64,000 nt of DNA from Streptomycetaceae bacterium (GTDB lineage Bacteria > Actinomycetota > Actinomycetes > Nanopelagicales > Nanopelagicaceae): NCBI GenBank assembly GCA_027483765.1, contig JAIXTW010000006.1, forward strand, positions 1 through 64,000. The letters are read 5' to 3'. A program made the position numbers and the translations under genes. Shown one piece after another: positions 8,696 through 17,299 of this stretch (the stretch's first letter is position 1; each line of letters starts with the position of its first letter). The notes under the pieces were generated by a model. The model was not told the origin of the DNA. It did not search any database and saw nothing but the letters and a program-made list of their open reading frames with translations.

Positions 8696-9118
8696 ATGGC
8701 GAAAAAATCCAACAGTTCAAAATCGTCGAAAGTGAATGTCACAAAAAGCAATGATGCCAATCTCTCCCCTCGCCGCTCAACAGTGGCAGCACTCCTCTAT
8801 GTCGAAGCAAGTCTCGTACTTGCCCTAGGCCTTTGGCTGGTGGTGCTTGGTTTCACTCATGAGAAGAAAGAGTTGCCCCCACTTATCGGCGTTGTCATCT
8901 TCGCATTTCTTGGAGCTGCTGGACTTTTCGCGTGTGCTCGCGGATACGTCAATGGAAAGAGTTTTGGAAGATCGCCAACGGTTTTGGCTAATTTAATTGC
9001 CGTGGGTGTTGCTTACTATCAAATACAAGGTCAGTTCTATATCGGTGCCGTAATTATCCTGGCACTTGCGCTACCAACGTTGTACTTCGCAATCATGATT
9101 GCGAAAGAAGAGGGCTAG
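8696..9118 (+). CDS. Four-helix membrane protein of unknown function
   Basis: The 140-residue product has a Lys/Ser/Asn-rich tail of about 27 residues and then four hydrophobic helices (about 32-52, 60-80, 93-108, 112-133), ending in KEEG. I do not recognise a family. It is divergent from the pilus cluster with only 45 bp between starts. A GATAAT box at 8681-8686 would place transcription within a few bases of the ATG, so the mRNA may be leaderless. Confidence 0.7.
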   Translation: MAKKSNSSKSSKVNVTKSNDANLSPRRSTVAALLYVEASLVLALGLWLVVLGFTHEKKELPPLIGVVIFAFLGAAGLFACARGYVNGKSFGRSPTVLANLIAVGVAYYQIQGQFYIGAVIILALALPTLYFAIMIAKEEG

Positions 9119-9154
9119 CAATAAACATTGGTGTTTTTGTAATCGAGCTTCGCA

Positions 9155-9916
9155 CTACCAAGGAACTATCTGATTATCTTCCCAGAGCACACCAGTAACT
9201 TTTTCTGCATCACTTGCTCCCGCTGGATCAAATGCGCGAGTCGCTAACCAAATGGCGGTAGCTGCGCCTTCTGCCGCAGAGCGCAGTGCATCAGGGCCAC
9301 CCATATCTGTGCGCGAATGATTAGGACAGATTGCATCGACAAGAAATCCGCGAGCGCCAAGTCCGGTTTCATGTGCCAGGTTTCGAACCAACGCGTTTAC
9401 ACCGGCTTTACTAATTCGATATGGCGCAAGTCCTCCAGCATTTCCAGGACCAGACATGCGACCTAAACATGCAGAGAAGATAATGACGCGACCATTCCGG
9501 GCATCGGCCATGGCTGGTGCGATTCCATTGACGAGTTGAAATACTGAATCAAGATTAATTGCCATCACTCTGCGCCATTCGGCATCATTTGTCTTCAGTG
9601 TCTTTGACATCTTCTCGCTCATCACACCGTGGGCAAGAATGAGAAGTTGCGGGGTTGGCAGCGATTGCTTGATTGAATCAATAAGTTCGCGCACCAAGTG
9701 TGGCTGCTCAAGATCACAGGCAAATGTTGAGATGTTAATTTGGGCAGCGCTGCTCGCCTCGTGAATCATCTGCGCTGCTGATGTCAGGCGCGCTGAATCT
9801 TTTGCAACGAGTGCCAGATCAAAACCTTGCAGCGCCAGCGCTTTAGCTGTCTCGAAACCTAGGCCGCGACTTCCGCCAGAGATAACGGCTAAGGGGCGCG
9901 CGCTCGTTGCATCCAT
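9155..9916 (-). CDS. Short-chain dehydrogenase/reductase
   Basis: This 253-residue protein is a classical SDR with a Rossmann fold. It has the nucleotide-binding SGGSRGLGFE motif near residues 13-22, the NAG-equivalent LAHG, the catalytic Ser in IIFSACLG and the catalytic pair Tyr-x-x-x-Lys in PYRISKAG. It oxidises or reduces an unknown alcohol or ketone with NAD(P)H. The C-terminal half contains CPNHSRTDM, the usual PGxxxT region. It lies alone, divergent from kgd, so context does not define the substrate. The start codon has no clear ribosome-binding site. Confidence 0.85.
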   Translation of the reverse strand: MDATSARPLAVISGGSRGLGFETAKALALQGFDLALVAKDSARLTSAAQMIHEASSAAQINISTFACDLEQPHLVRELIDSIKQSLPTPQLLILAHGVMSEKMSKTLKTNDAEWRRVMAINLDSVFQLVNGIAPAMADARNGRVIIFSACLGRMSGPGNAGGLAPYRISKAGVNALVRNLAHETGLGARGFLVDAICPNHSRTDMGGPDALRSAAEGAATAIWLATRAFDPAGASDAEKVTGVLWEDNQIVPW

Positions 9917-10191
9917 GGGAGAACTGTCTCAAGAAATGGATACGGGCGCTGCTTGGGAAACGGGCGCTGCTCGGTGCCGCGGCTTAGGAGAACCGCCATT
10001 TTGGAAGCCGGTGAAAGGTGGAAAATGTGCCCAATCTCGCGCTGGACGAGCGAGATATCCCATTTAAGTGCAGCGTGGAGAGCCGATAGTCTTAGCCACG
10101 TTCAGTTACGGGATTTATATCTAGGTTCGCCTCTTGTAGATAGAGAAGTGAACACAATAGATATGTACGCAGGAACGCAAGGGAGCGCTCA
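9917..10191. other. Divergent intergenic region between SDR and kgd
   Basis: These 275 bp separate two divergent genes and presumably hold both promoters. A 12-bp direct repeat, ACGGGCGCTGCT, occurs at 9942-9953 and 9960-9971. Possible -35/-10 boxes for kgd (TTGTAG near 10134, ATAGAT 17 bp on) are weak. No gene is supported here. Confidence 0.4.
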
Positions 10192-13100
10192 GTGTCGCAA
10201 TCAGGACAAGATTTTGGAGCAAATGATTGGCTCGTTGAAGAAATGTACGAGCGATATCAAGCAGATCCATCCTCTGTACCGACCGAATGGGTTGCACACT
10301 TCCAAAATAATCCGCAGGTAGCCCAAGCGCCAAAAGGTGGAACACCACCAACACCAAAGCCAGTAACACCACCAAATATTTCTGTTCAAAGTTCTATGCA
10401 ACCAAGTGCACCTGCACCTGTTGCAACTCCGATCGCCCCTGTGGCTGCAGCGCCGGCACCTGTTGCACAACCAACTCCAGCAGCTCCAGTAGTTGCCGCA
10501 CCCGTTGCACAACCAATCGTTCGCACCGTGACAACGACTCCAGCGACACCTGCTGATCCTGTTGCAAAACCAATACCAACTTTAGTAACACCAAGTGCTT
10601 CAACTCTTGAACCAATTCGCGGTGTATCTGCTCGCGTTGTTCAGAGTATGGAAGCTTCGCTGACAGTTCCAACTGCAACATCAGTACGCGCGATTCCAGC
10701 AAAGCTCATGATTGATAACCGCATCGTGATTAATAATCACTTAAAGCGTGGCCGCGGTGGAAAAGTTTCATTTACTCACATCATCGCCTACGCAATGATT
10801 AAAGCGTTACGCGCGATGCCAGAGATGAATGCCTTCTACGGCGAACTCGATGGAAAGCCAGCCCTTGGAAAACCTGAACATATCAACCTCGGAATCGCTA
10901 TCGATTTAGCAAAGCCAGATGGAACGCGTCAGTTATTGGTTCCATCCATTAAGGGTTGCGAAGAACTTGAATTCGGCCAGTTCTGGTCGGCATATGAAGC
11001 CATTGTGAAAAAGGCTCGCGCCGGCACACTCACCGTTGAAGATTATGCGGGCACAACTGTTTCACTCACAAACCCAGGAACTATCGGAACTGTGCACTCT
11101 GTTCCACGTTTGGTGCAGGGACAAGGGCTCATCATTGGCGTGGGTGCGATGGATTACCCAGCAGAGTTCCAAGGAGCAAGTGATGAAACCCTTGCTCGCC
11201 TTGCGATCAGCAAGACAATTACTCTGACAAGCACATACGATCACCGCGTTATTCAAGGTGCTCAATCTGGTGACTTCCTTCGCCGCATCAACGAGTACTT
11301 ACTTGGCGAAGATCACTTCTACGACGAAATCTTTACCGCACTTCGTATTCCATACGAGCCAATTCGCTGGGCATCAGATTTTGCAGTAACCAAGGATGAA
11401 GAGATTGATAAGACTGCCCGCGTTCAGCAGTTGATTCACGCCTATCGCACATGGGGACACCTCATGGCCGACATTGACCCACTTGTTTATATTCAACGTA
11501 ACCATCCAGATCTCGATGTGCGCACACATGGATTAACGCTCTGGGATCTTGATCGCGAATTTGCTACAGGTGGTTTCGGTGGAAAGAAGTTCTTGCCGCT
11601 CCGTAAAATTCTTGGAATTCTGCGCGATGCGTACTGCCGCTCTGTCGGACTTGAGTACATGCATATTTCAAACCCAGAAGAGCGCGCCTGGTTCCAGCAA
11701 CATGTGGAAGGCGTCTCGGATGTACTAGACCGCGGAGAACAACTTCGCATCTTACGTAAACTCAATAGCGCCGAAGCATTTGAATCTTTCTTGCAGACAA
11801 AGTTTGTGGGTCAAAAGCGATTCTCACTTGAAGGTGGCGAATCTGTTATTCCACTGACCGATGCAATTGTCTCTGCCGCTGCAGAACGTGGCCTGGATGA
11901 AGTCTGTATCGGTATGCCGCACCGCGGGCGCCTCAATATGTTGGCAAATATCGCTGGCAAATCTGTTGGCCAGATTTTCCAAGAGTTCCAAGGGCACTAT
12001 GCCGAGAACCAAGTCCATGGTTCAGGCGATGTGAAGTACCACTTAGGTACCGAAGGAATATTCACCACTGAATCAGGTGCAAAGACCAAGATTTACTTAG
12101 CTGCTAACCCATCACACTTGGAAGCAGTCAACCCAGTACTAGAAGGAATTGTGCGCGCTAAGCAAGATCGCCTCAATACCAAGGGTGCGTACACAGTCTT
12201 GCCGATCTTGCTCCACGGCGATGCATCTTTTGCTGGTCAAGGAATCAACGCGGAAACTCTTCAGCTTTCCCAGCTTCCGGGCTACCGCACCGGCGGAACA
12301 ATTCACATTGTTGTTAATAACCAAGTTGGATTTACTACATCTCCTCATTCATCACGAACTTCACGTTATTCAACAGATGTTGCGAAGTTAATCGAAGCAC
12401 CTGTACTTCACGTCAATGGTGATGATCCAGAAGCATGTGTGCGCGTTGCACGTATGGCATTTGAATACCGCCAAGCATTTAATAAAGATATTGTCATCGA
12501 TATGGTCTGCTACCGCAGACGTGGTCACAACGAAGGTGATGAACCAAGCTTCACACAGCCATTGATGTACAAGCTCATCGATGCCAAGCGCACCACACGT
12601 ACTTTGTATACCGAAGCCCTCGTTGGTCGTGGCGACATTACGCCAGAAGAAGCTGATGAAATCGCCCGCGATTATCAGATGCAATTAGAAGAGGTATTTG
12701 CCTCCGTTGCCAACTATGAAGAACATAGCGATCCAAACTTTGTGGTTCCAGTTGTTCCAAAAGCCGAATCTGTACCGACCTTTATCTCAGAGGAACTCGT
12801 CCGAGAAATTGCAGCCACTCAGATTGCAATTCCAGAAGGTTTCCATATCCATCCGAAACTTCTTCCGCAGTTGCAAAAGCGTGCTGAATCAATCAACGAT
12901 GGAACTATCGACTGGTCAACCGGTGAAATGCTCGCCTTCGGTTCACTTCTCAAAGAAGGCCGCCCAGTTCGTTTAGCTGGCCAAGATTCACGCCGCGGAA
13001 CATTCTCCAATCGTCACGCTGTGATTATTGATAAGGAAAATGGAAGTGAGTGGACACCACTTCGCTCATTGATTTCAGATGCAAATCAATTCTTCGTAGT

Positions 13101-13935
13101 TGACTCATTGCTCAGCGAATATGCGGCAATGGGATTTGAATACGGATATTCAGTTGTGCGCGATGAGGCGCTTGTGCTTTGGGAAGGTCAGTTCGGTGAC
13201 TTCGCAAATGGTGCGCAGACAATCATCGATGAATTCATCTCATCTGCACTCCAAAAGTGGGGCGAGCGTTCATCGGTAGTTCTACTACTTCCACATGGAT
13301 ATGAAGGACAAGGACCAGATCACTCCTCCGCGCGTATCGAGCGATTCCTTGCTCTCTGTGCCGAGAAGAATCTCACCGTTGCGCAGCCTTCAACGCCTGC
13401 CTCTTACTTCCACTTGCTTCGTTTCCACGCCGCGAATCCAAAGCGTCGCCCAATGGTTGTCTTCACTCCAAAGTCGATGTTGCGCCTGAAGGCCGCAGCG
13501 TCGTCAATCAGTGACTTCACATCAGGAACATTCTTGCCTGTCATTGGCGATCCGACTGTCAATAATGCAGCTCGCATCATTTTCTGTTCTGGAAAGATTT
13601 ATCACGACCTCGTTGCAGAACGTACTCGCCTGAACGACAGCAGCACTGCCATCGTTCGAGTCGAGCGCCTCTACCCACTGCCAATCGCGCAGATGGAAGT
13701 TGAAGCGAAGAAGCATCCAAATGCGAACTTGCTCTGGGTACAAGATGAACCTGCCAACCAAGGTCCATGGCCACACGTTGCCTTAAGCACCACCGAATCA
13801 ATTGGCGGAACTGGTGTCGATGCCCGCGTGTTACGTCGTATCTCTCGTCGCGCATCAGCTTCTCCTGCAACTGGCAGCCATCACTTGCACGAAGATGAGG
13901 CAAAGGCGTTACTCGATGAGGCATTTACCCGATAG
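10192..13935 (+). CDS. kgd: Multifunctional 2-oxoglutarate decarboxylase/dehydrogenase Kgd
   Basis: Kgd is the actinobacterial fusion acting at the 2-oxoglutarate step of the TCA cycle: thiamine-diphosphate-dependent decarboxylase (E1o), carboligase, and succinyl transfer with E2/E3 partners. The 1247-residue protein has the conserved N-terminal FGANDWLVEEMY segment, a long Ala/Pro/Thr/Val linker (about 43-138), an E2-type catalytic domain with YDHRVIQGA (His near 351), then the E1 domain with GMPHRGRLNM (near 574) and HGDASFAGQG (near 675). There is no lipoyl domain, as usual for this family. The GTG at 10192 has GGGAG 7 bp upstream. mrx1 follows after 12 bp and may be co-transcribed. Confidence 0.95.
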   Translation: MSQSGQDFGANDWLVEEMYERYQADPSSVPTEWVAHFQNNPQVAQAPKGGTPPTPKPVTPPNISVQSSMQPSAPAPVATPIAPVAAAPAPVAQPTPAAPVVAAPVAQPIVRTVTTTPATPADPVAKPIPTLVTPSASTLEPIRGVSARVVQSMEASLTVPTATSVRAIPAKLMIDNRIVINNHLKRGRGGKVSFTHIIAYAMIKALRAMPEMNAFYGELDGKPALGKPEHINLGIAIDLAKPDGTRQLLVPSIKGCEELEFGQFWSAYEAIVKKARAGTLTVEDYAGTTVSLTNPGTIGTVHSVPRLVQGQGLIIGVGAMDYPAEFQGASDETLARLAISKTITLTSTYDHRVIQGAQSGDFLRRINEYLLGEDHFYDEIFTALRIPYEPIRWASDFAVTKDEEIDKTARVQQLIHAYRTWGHLMADIDPLVYIQRNHPDLDVRTHGLTLWDLDREFATGGFGGKKFLPLRKILGILRDAYCRSVGLEYMHISNPEERAWFQQHVEGVSDVLDRGEQLRILRKLNSAEAFESFLQTKFVGQKRFSLEGGESVIPLTDAIVSAAAERGLDEVCIGMPHRGRLNMLANIAGKSVGQIFQEFQGHYAENQVHGSGDVKYHLGTEGIFTTESGAKTKIYLAANPSHLEAVNPVLEGIVRAKQDRLNTKGAYTVLPILLHGDASFAGQGINAETLQLSQLPGYRTGGTIHIVVNNQVGFTTSPHSSRTSRYSTDVAKLIEAPVLHVNGDDPEACVRVARMAFEYRQAFNKDIVIDMVCYRRRGHNEGDEPSFTQPLMYKLIDAKRTTRTLYTEALVGRGDITPEEADEIARDYQMQLEEVFASVANYEEHSDPNFVVPVVPKAESVPTFISEELVREIAATQIAIPEGFHIHPKLLPQLQKRAESINDGTIDWSTGEMLAFGSLLKEGRPVRLAGQDSRRGTFSNRHAVIIDKENGSEWTPLRSLISDANQFFVVDSLLSEYAAMGFEYGYSVVRDEALVLWEGQFGDFANGAQTIIDEFISSALQKWGERSSVVLLLPHGYEGQGPDHSSARIERFLALCAEKNLTVAQPSTPASYFHLLRFHAANPKRRPMVVFTPKSMLRLKAAASSISDFTSGTFLPVIGDPTVNNAARIIFCSGKIYHDLVAERTRLNDSSTAIVRVERLYPLPIAQMEVEAKKHPNANLLWVQDEPANQGPWPHVALSTTESIGGTGVDARVLRRISRRASASPATGSHHLHEDEAKALLDEAFTR

Positions 13936-13947
13936 GGAGTTGAAACG

Positions 13948-14217
13948 ATGACATATTCAGTTGAGTTAACCGGCCAAGAGTTTGTAATGTTTAGTACCGA
14001 ATGGTGCGGGTATTGCAAGCGACTCAAGAGCCAACTTGGTGAAATCGGAATCACATTTCGCGAAATTAACGTGGAAGAAGAACCAGATTCCGCTGAATTT
14101 GTGGAACAAGTTAATGGCGGAAATCGTGTTGTTCCAACGCTCCTCTTCTCTGACGGTACTGCGCTGACAAATCCATCAGCGATTGCGGTTAAAGAGAAGT
14201 TAGCTTCGCTCGCTTAA
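13948..14217 (+). CDS. mrx1: Mycoredoxin / glutaredoxin-like protein
   Basis: This 89-residue thioredoxin-fold protein has the active site WCGYC (cysteines 20 and 23) and the cis-Pro loop RVVPTLLF (Pro 63). The CGYC motif is that of mycoredoxin-1, which reduces mycothiol mixed disulphides in Actinobacteria. A role as a general glutaredoxin-like reductase cannot be excluded from sequence. It follows kgd by 12 bp. Its 3' end overlaps the convergent sodX gene by 29 bp. The nearby sigR-rsrA and sodN genes fit a thiol and oxidative-stress role. Confidence 0.85.
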   Translation: MTYSVELTGQEFVMFSTEWCGYCKRLKSQLGEIGITFREINVEEEPDSAEFVEQVNGGNRVVPTLLFSDGTALTNPSAIAVKEKLASLA

Positions 14218-14608
14218 CTCTGCAATCAACTCGCGCTTTAACTGTTTCAAGGGGAAGCCAACCCCACGTGCGCGAATCTGTTCCCTCTGGATTATCACTG
14301 AGCAAAAAGACCAACTCACCTTTTTCCAATGTATTACCTGATTGATTTGATTTCGATTTACTCTGATTCGCTGCCACCTTTACGGCGTCAATGCGCTTGA
14401 TGAAATAGATACCGGGTTGTTCTGCTCGCTCAATGACAACTGCATCGCCAACTTCAATGTAATTTCCGATACGCAGTCGGTGCAGTAACTTCGCAGGTGC
14501 AGAGCTAGCGAGCGAGTACTCCGCCCAACGTGCCAGCAGCCAGTCGCCGGCGTTATATGTCGGGGTCATTGAGTTTCCCTCAACCAGAACTGTCGCGCGC
14601 TTGGCCAT
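14189..14608 (-). CDS. sodX: Nickel-type superoxide dismutase maturation protease SodX
   Basis: SodX is an S26-type signal-peptidase-like enzyme thought to remove the N-terminal propeptide of nickel SOD so that nickel can bind. The 139-residue form has the catalytic Ser motif VEGNSMTPTY near the N-terminus, the Lys region FIKRIDAV, and the C-terminal box LSDNPEGTDSRTWGWLP typical of S26 enzymes. There is no strong membrane anchor. The ATG at 14608 is preferred because AGGA lies 8 bp upstream. It is divergent from sodN and convergent with mrx1, overlapping it by 29 bp. Confidence 0.88.
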   Translation of the reverse strand: MAKRATVLVEGNSMTPTYNAGDWLLARWAEYSLASSAPAKLLHRLRIGNYIEVGDAVVIERAEQPGIYFIKRIDAVKVAANQSKSKSNQSGNTLEKGELVFLLSDNPEGTDSRTWGWLPLETVKARVDCRVKRAKLTSL

Positions 14609-14659
14609 GGCGGTCATCCTAGGATGCACCAACTCGCGCTGTGGAGTACCCTGCCGCAC

Positions 14660-15058
14660 ATGAGAAACTTTCTTACACCTAAGGTAACTGTTCACGCACA
14701 CTGCGATCTTCCATGTGGTGTCTACGATCCAGCTCAAGCAAAGATTGAGGCGCTCTCAGTCAAGGCTTGCATGGAGAAGTACGCTGCAAATACAGATGCA
14801 GATTTCCGATCACGTTCTGTTGCAATTAAAGAAGAGCGTTCACACCAAGTTAAAGAGCACCTATGGGTTCTCTGGACCGATTATTTCAAGGCACCACATT
14901 TCGAGGCGTACCCACAATTGCACTCACTCTTTAATGAGGCAACAAAGCTCGCCGGAGCTGCAGGAACAAAAGGAACTCAGGATGTAAAGGTTGCAGATCA
15001 GCTCATCGCAAAGATTGATGAGATTGCTGAAATTTTCTGGGCAACTAAGAAGGCTTAA
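14660..15058 (+). CDS. sodN: Superoxide dismutase, nickel type
   Basis: SodN converts superoxide to oxygen and hydrogen peroxide with a nickel centre. The 132-residue precursor has a 13-residue propeptide (MRNFLTPKVTVHA) followed by the nickel hook HCDLPCGVYDP. After cleavage, His1, Cys2 and Cys6 would bind nickel. The ATG at 14660 is chosen because it gives the standard NiSOD propeptide; an upstream in-frame ATG at 14624 adds residues unlike the family. The start lies 51 bp from the divergent sodX start, so the two promoters must be compact or overlapping. Confidence 0.96.
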   Translation: MRNFLTPKVTVHAHCDLPCGVYDPAQAKIEALSVKACMEKYAANTDADFRSRSVAIKEERSHQVKEHLWVLWTDYFKAPHFEAYPQLHSLFNEATKLAGAAGTKGTQDVKVADQLIAKIDEIAEIFWATKKA

Positions 15059-15069
15059 TACCCAAGATT

Positions 15070-15094
15070 AAAAATCACTCGTTAATGAGTGATT
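15070..15094 (-). terminator. Intrinsic terminator overlapping the thioesterase stop
   Basis: AATCACTC at 15073-15080 pairs perfectly with GAGTGATT at 15087-15094 across a 6-nt loop. Read on the minus strand the stem runs into a short T-run (GATTTTTAATC). The hairpin contains the thioesterase stop codon, so termination is built into the gene end. It also lies 12 bp after the sodN stop, though no T-run serves the plus strand. Confidence 0.65.
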
Positions 15095-15482
15095 GAGCGG
15101 CAGTTCGAGCGAGGAAAGATAATCGCTCGACTGTCGCTCTTTTAATTGAAGCCCGCGCTAAATGCCGATCTCCATCATAGACATCGCACTCAAAGGTGAG
15201 ATTACGACCGTCAATCTCAATCAACCGTGAATTAGCGCGGATCTCGGTGCCGCTTGTGGCAGAGCCAACAATCTCAAGTGATGAGTGTGTAAGAAAAGTT
15301 GTTTCTCCCAGATCTAAATACTCCGAGAGTGATGCCACGCATGCATTCTCCATCAGCGTTAAATAGTGCGACGGTGCAACAACAGGTAAGTCAGAAATTC
15401 CCATGGTCACGCAAGTATCTCCAGGACGAACTGTCATCATGGAGAAGCCGACTGTCCCTAGGACTTCATCCGCCGATTTCAT
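15075..15482 (-). CDS. Hotdog-fold thioesterase (FlK-like)
   Basis: The 135-residue form resembles the small thioesterases related to fluoroacetyl-CoA thioesterase. It has HYLTLMENACVASLSEYLDLGETT, where a Glu sits in the hotdog helix, then HSSLEIVGSATSGTEI and a C-terminal strand pattern ending in RASIKRATV. It probably hydrolyses an acyl-CoA of unknown identity. The ATG at 15482 (MKSADEV) starts 10 bp after the rsrA stop. The longer frame to 15581 would overlap rsrA and is rejected. It is the last gene of the sigR-rsrA unit, so it may belong to the SigR regulon. Confidence 0.75.
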   Translation of the reverse strand: MKSADEVLGTVGFSMMTVRPGDTCVTMGISDLPVVAPSHYLTLMENACVASLSEYLDLGETTFLTHSSLEIVGSATSGTEIRANSRLIEIDGRNLTFECDVYDGDRHLARASIKRATVERLSFLARTAAQSLINE

Positions 15483-15492
15483 GCTTTGAAGG

Positions 15493-15891
15493 CTAGTCCT
15501 CGTCGTCGATAAAGTGTTGGATATGCGTCTGTTCGATTTGAATCTCGCGGTGCGCCACATTCCCAAATTCATCAATTTCAATTGAAATTTCAGTCATACT
15601 GAATTGGGTTACAACTTCGGTGGCGCCGGCAAAATTGCCCGCCTGCTCGCGAATTTGGCGATGAATGCTCTGCTGCAGATCTTCCGGCGCCTGCTCATCG
15701 CATGAACGCTTCAATACATCTGCCAGCATCTGGTGCATCAATCGCTCGTGCTCAATTTCGGCAGCGCAAGGTTGGCAGATAGAAAGGTGTGAATTAATTG
15801 CCGCGGCCTGAGGCACTGCTTCTAGCTCGCCCTCAATGATGAAAATGACAGAGGAAAGAACTTCGCCACATTGAATTTCAATGAAACTCAT
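15493..15891 (-). CDS. rsrA: Zinc anti-sigma factor RsrA
   Basis: RsrA is a redox-sensing zinc anti-sigma factor that holds SigR until thiol oxidation releases it. The 132-residue protein has the ZAS motif His35-x3-Cys39-x2-Cys42 (HLSICQPC), plus Cys8 and Cys64, close to the positions of the redox cysteines in Streptomyces RsrA. A longer-than-usual acidic C-terminal tail follows (ends HFIDDED). It overlaps sigR by 4 bp (ATGA), the usual coupling of sigma and anti-sigma genes. Confidence 0.9.
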   Translation of the reverse strand: MSFIEIQCGEVLSSVIFIIEGELEAVPQAAAINSHLSICQPCAAEIEHERLMHQMLADVLKRSCDEQAPEDLQQSIHRQIREQAGNFAGATEVVTQFSMTEISIEIDEFGNVAHREIQIEQTHIQHFIDDED

Positions 15892-16490
15892 TTGTCGACC
15901 TCCTGCTCCGTCGAATACCCGAGTTCTTTTGCGTAATCGGCAAGTTTTTCTCGCAGTTGTTTGCGACCTCTGTGGAGCCGTGACATCACCGTTCCGGCAG
16001 GGGATCCAACAATTTCGGCAATCTCTTTATAGGAAAAACCCTCGACATCAGCGAGGTAGACAACAATGCGGAACTCTTCTGGAATTTCTTGCAGCGCACG
16101 TTTAATATCGCTATCCGGTAGCGATTCCAGGGCAACTGTTTCGGCAGATTTTCCTTGATCACTTGTATGACTCTGTGCTTGTGCAAGTTGCCAATCTTCA
16201 AGTTCGTTATCGGCAATCAACGGTTGGCGTTGGCCTTTGCGATAGGAGTTAATAAAAGTTGTTGTAAGTACTCGATAGAGCCATGCCCGAAGGTTTGTTC
16301 CCTCTTCAAATTGATGAAAAGAGGTGAAGGCCTTGAGGTAGGTGTCTTGCACTAAATCGCGTGCATCCTCAGGATTACGGGTATAACGAAGAGCTGCTGC
16401 ATAGAGTTGATTTGTAAACACAAGGGCATCGCGCTCGAACCGACTTGTGCGATCGGCGGCGCTTTCTAGAACTAAATCTTTCGATGCCAT
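15888..16490 (-). CDS. sigR: ECF sigma factor SigR/SigH
   Basis: This 200-residue ECF sigma factor has region 2 with [14 protein letters not shown] and [19 protein letters not shown], and region 4 with [19 protein letters not shown] and [14 protein letters not shown]. The RsrA-type anti-sigma gene directly downstream identifies it as the SigR/SigH thiol-stress sigma factor. Region 2 sits 50-100 residues from the N-terminus. It is preceded by the SRAP gene with only 15 bp between. I could not find a clear GGAAT/GTT-type autoregulated promoter in front of it. Confidence 0.92.
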   Translation of the reverse strand: MASKDLVLESAADRTSRFERDALVFTNQLYAAALRYTRNPEDARDLVQDTYLKAFTSFHQFEEGTNLRAWLYRVLTTTFINSYRKGQRQPLIADNELEDWQLAQAQSHTSDQGKSAETVALESLPDSDIKRALQEIPEEFRIVVYLADVEGFSYKEIAEIVGSPAGTVMSRLHRGRKQLREKLADYAKELGYSTEQEVDK

Positions 16491-16505
16491 TGACCCAAGG
16501 TTATA

Positions 16506-17228
16506 TTAGAAAAGGGTTTCGGGCTCGCCAAGTTCTATCGGAGTAATCAACTCCGGACCATTATTGGCCACCACGTTAACGCGCGAGGAAACAGGCTGCG
16601 CCACTAACCCAGCATCTGGTTGCGCAACATCCATTAATTTCACCAACCGGTTGATATCCCGCGCCTCTGTATCTAGCCAACCTTGCCAACGATCTCGCGG
16701 CATAAATACCGGCATCCGACTATGAATAGTTGCTAACTCTCCCACCGCTTCGCGAGTAATGATCGCCGCACTTTGAATCACTACCCCTTTCTCACTCTGC
16801 CAAGAACTCCAGATCCCGGCAATCGAAAGTTGATCGCCATCTTCGCGTGATATGTAAAAAGGTTGCTTCGGAGAATATTTTCCTAACGACGTTGCCCATT
16901 CGTAATAACCAGTTGCTGGAATCAGGCAACGAGATGTTCTAAATGCATGTCGAAAAGTTGGCTTCTCATGAATGGACTCACTGCGTGCATTGATTGCGTG
17001 CGACTGAGAGGCTCGGGCATCGACCAGAGATTTCTGCCATGGAGCGATAATCCCCCAGGACGCTGAGTCGAGTATCCGTGAATCTGACTCACTTCTAATA
17101 ATGTAAATCTCGTTAGTAGGTGCAATATTCCAATTCAGTGGAAGTGATTGATCAAGTGTGGAGCCGGCTAAATCAAAGCTCTCCACTAACTCTTCGGCGC
17201 CGAGTGATTGCGCATATCTTCCACACAT
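16506..17228 (-). CDS. SRAP (YedK/HMCES) abasic-site protein
   Basis: SRAP proteins form a thiazolidine crosslink with abasic sites in single-stranded DNA through Cys2. The 240-residue form starts MCGRYAQ, placing the catalytic Cys directly after the initiator Met. It contains the family motifs NIAPTNE, SWGIIAPW, NARSES, CLIPATGYYEW and IHSRMPVF, the last holding the conserved His. The ATG at 17228 is required for Cys2, so the longer frame to 17414 is rejected. It is first in the SRAP-sigR-rsrA-thioesterase run and divergent from aroA. Confidence 0.93.
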   Translation of the reverse strand: MCGRYAQSLGAEELVESFDLAGSTLDQSLPLNWNIAPTNEIYIIRSESDSRILDSASWGIIAPWQKSLVDARASQSHAINARSESIHEKPTFRHAFRTSRCLIPATGYYEWATSLGKYSPKQPFYISREDGDQLSIAGIWSSWQSEKGVVIQSAAIITREAVGELATIHSRMPVFMPRDRWQGWLDTEARDINRLVKLMDVAQPDAGLVAQPVSSRVNVVANNGPELITPIELGEPETLF

Positions 17229-17299
17229 ACTGCGCATCCTAACTTTGTTACAGCTTTTCTCAGTCTCATCGCACCCCACGCACGCGTTAGACTCTGCAG

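Noticed and set aside
10201-10702. Minus-strand frames opposite the kgd linker
   Set aside because: They are Cys/Trp/Leu-rich shadows of a low-complexity Ala/Pro linker.
14609-14737. N-terminal extension of sodX and the upstream Met of sodN at 14624
   Set aside because: The two extensions overlap each other on opposite strands. The shorter forms match the family starts, and the sodX one also has an RBS.
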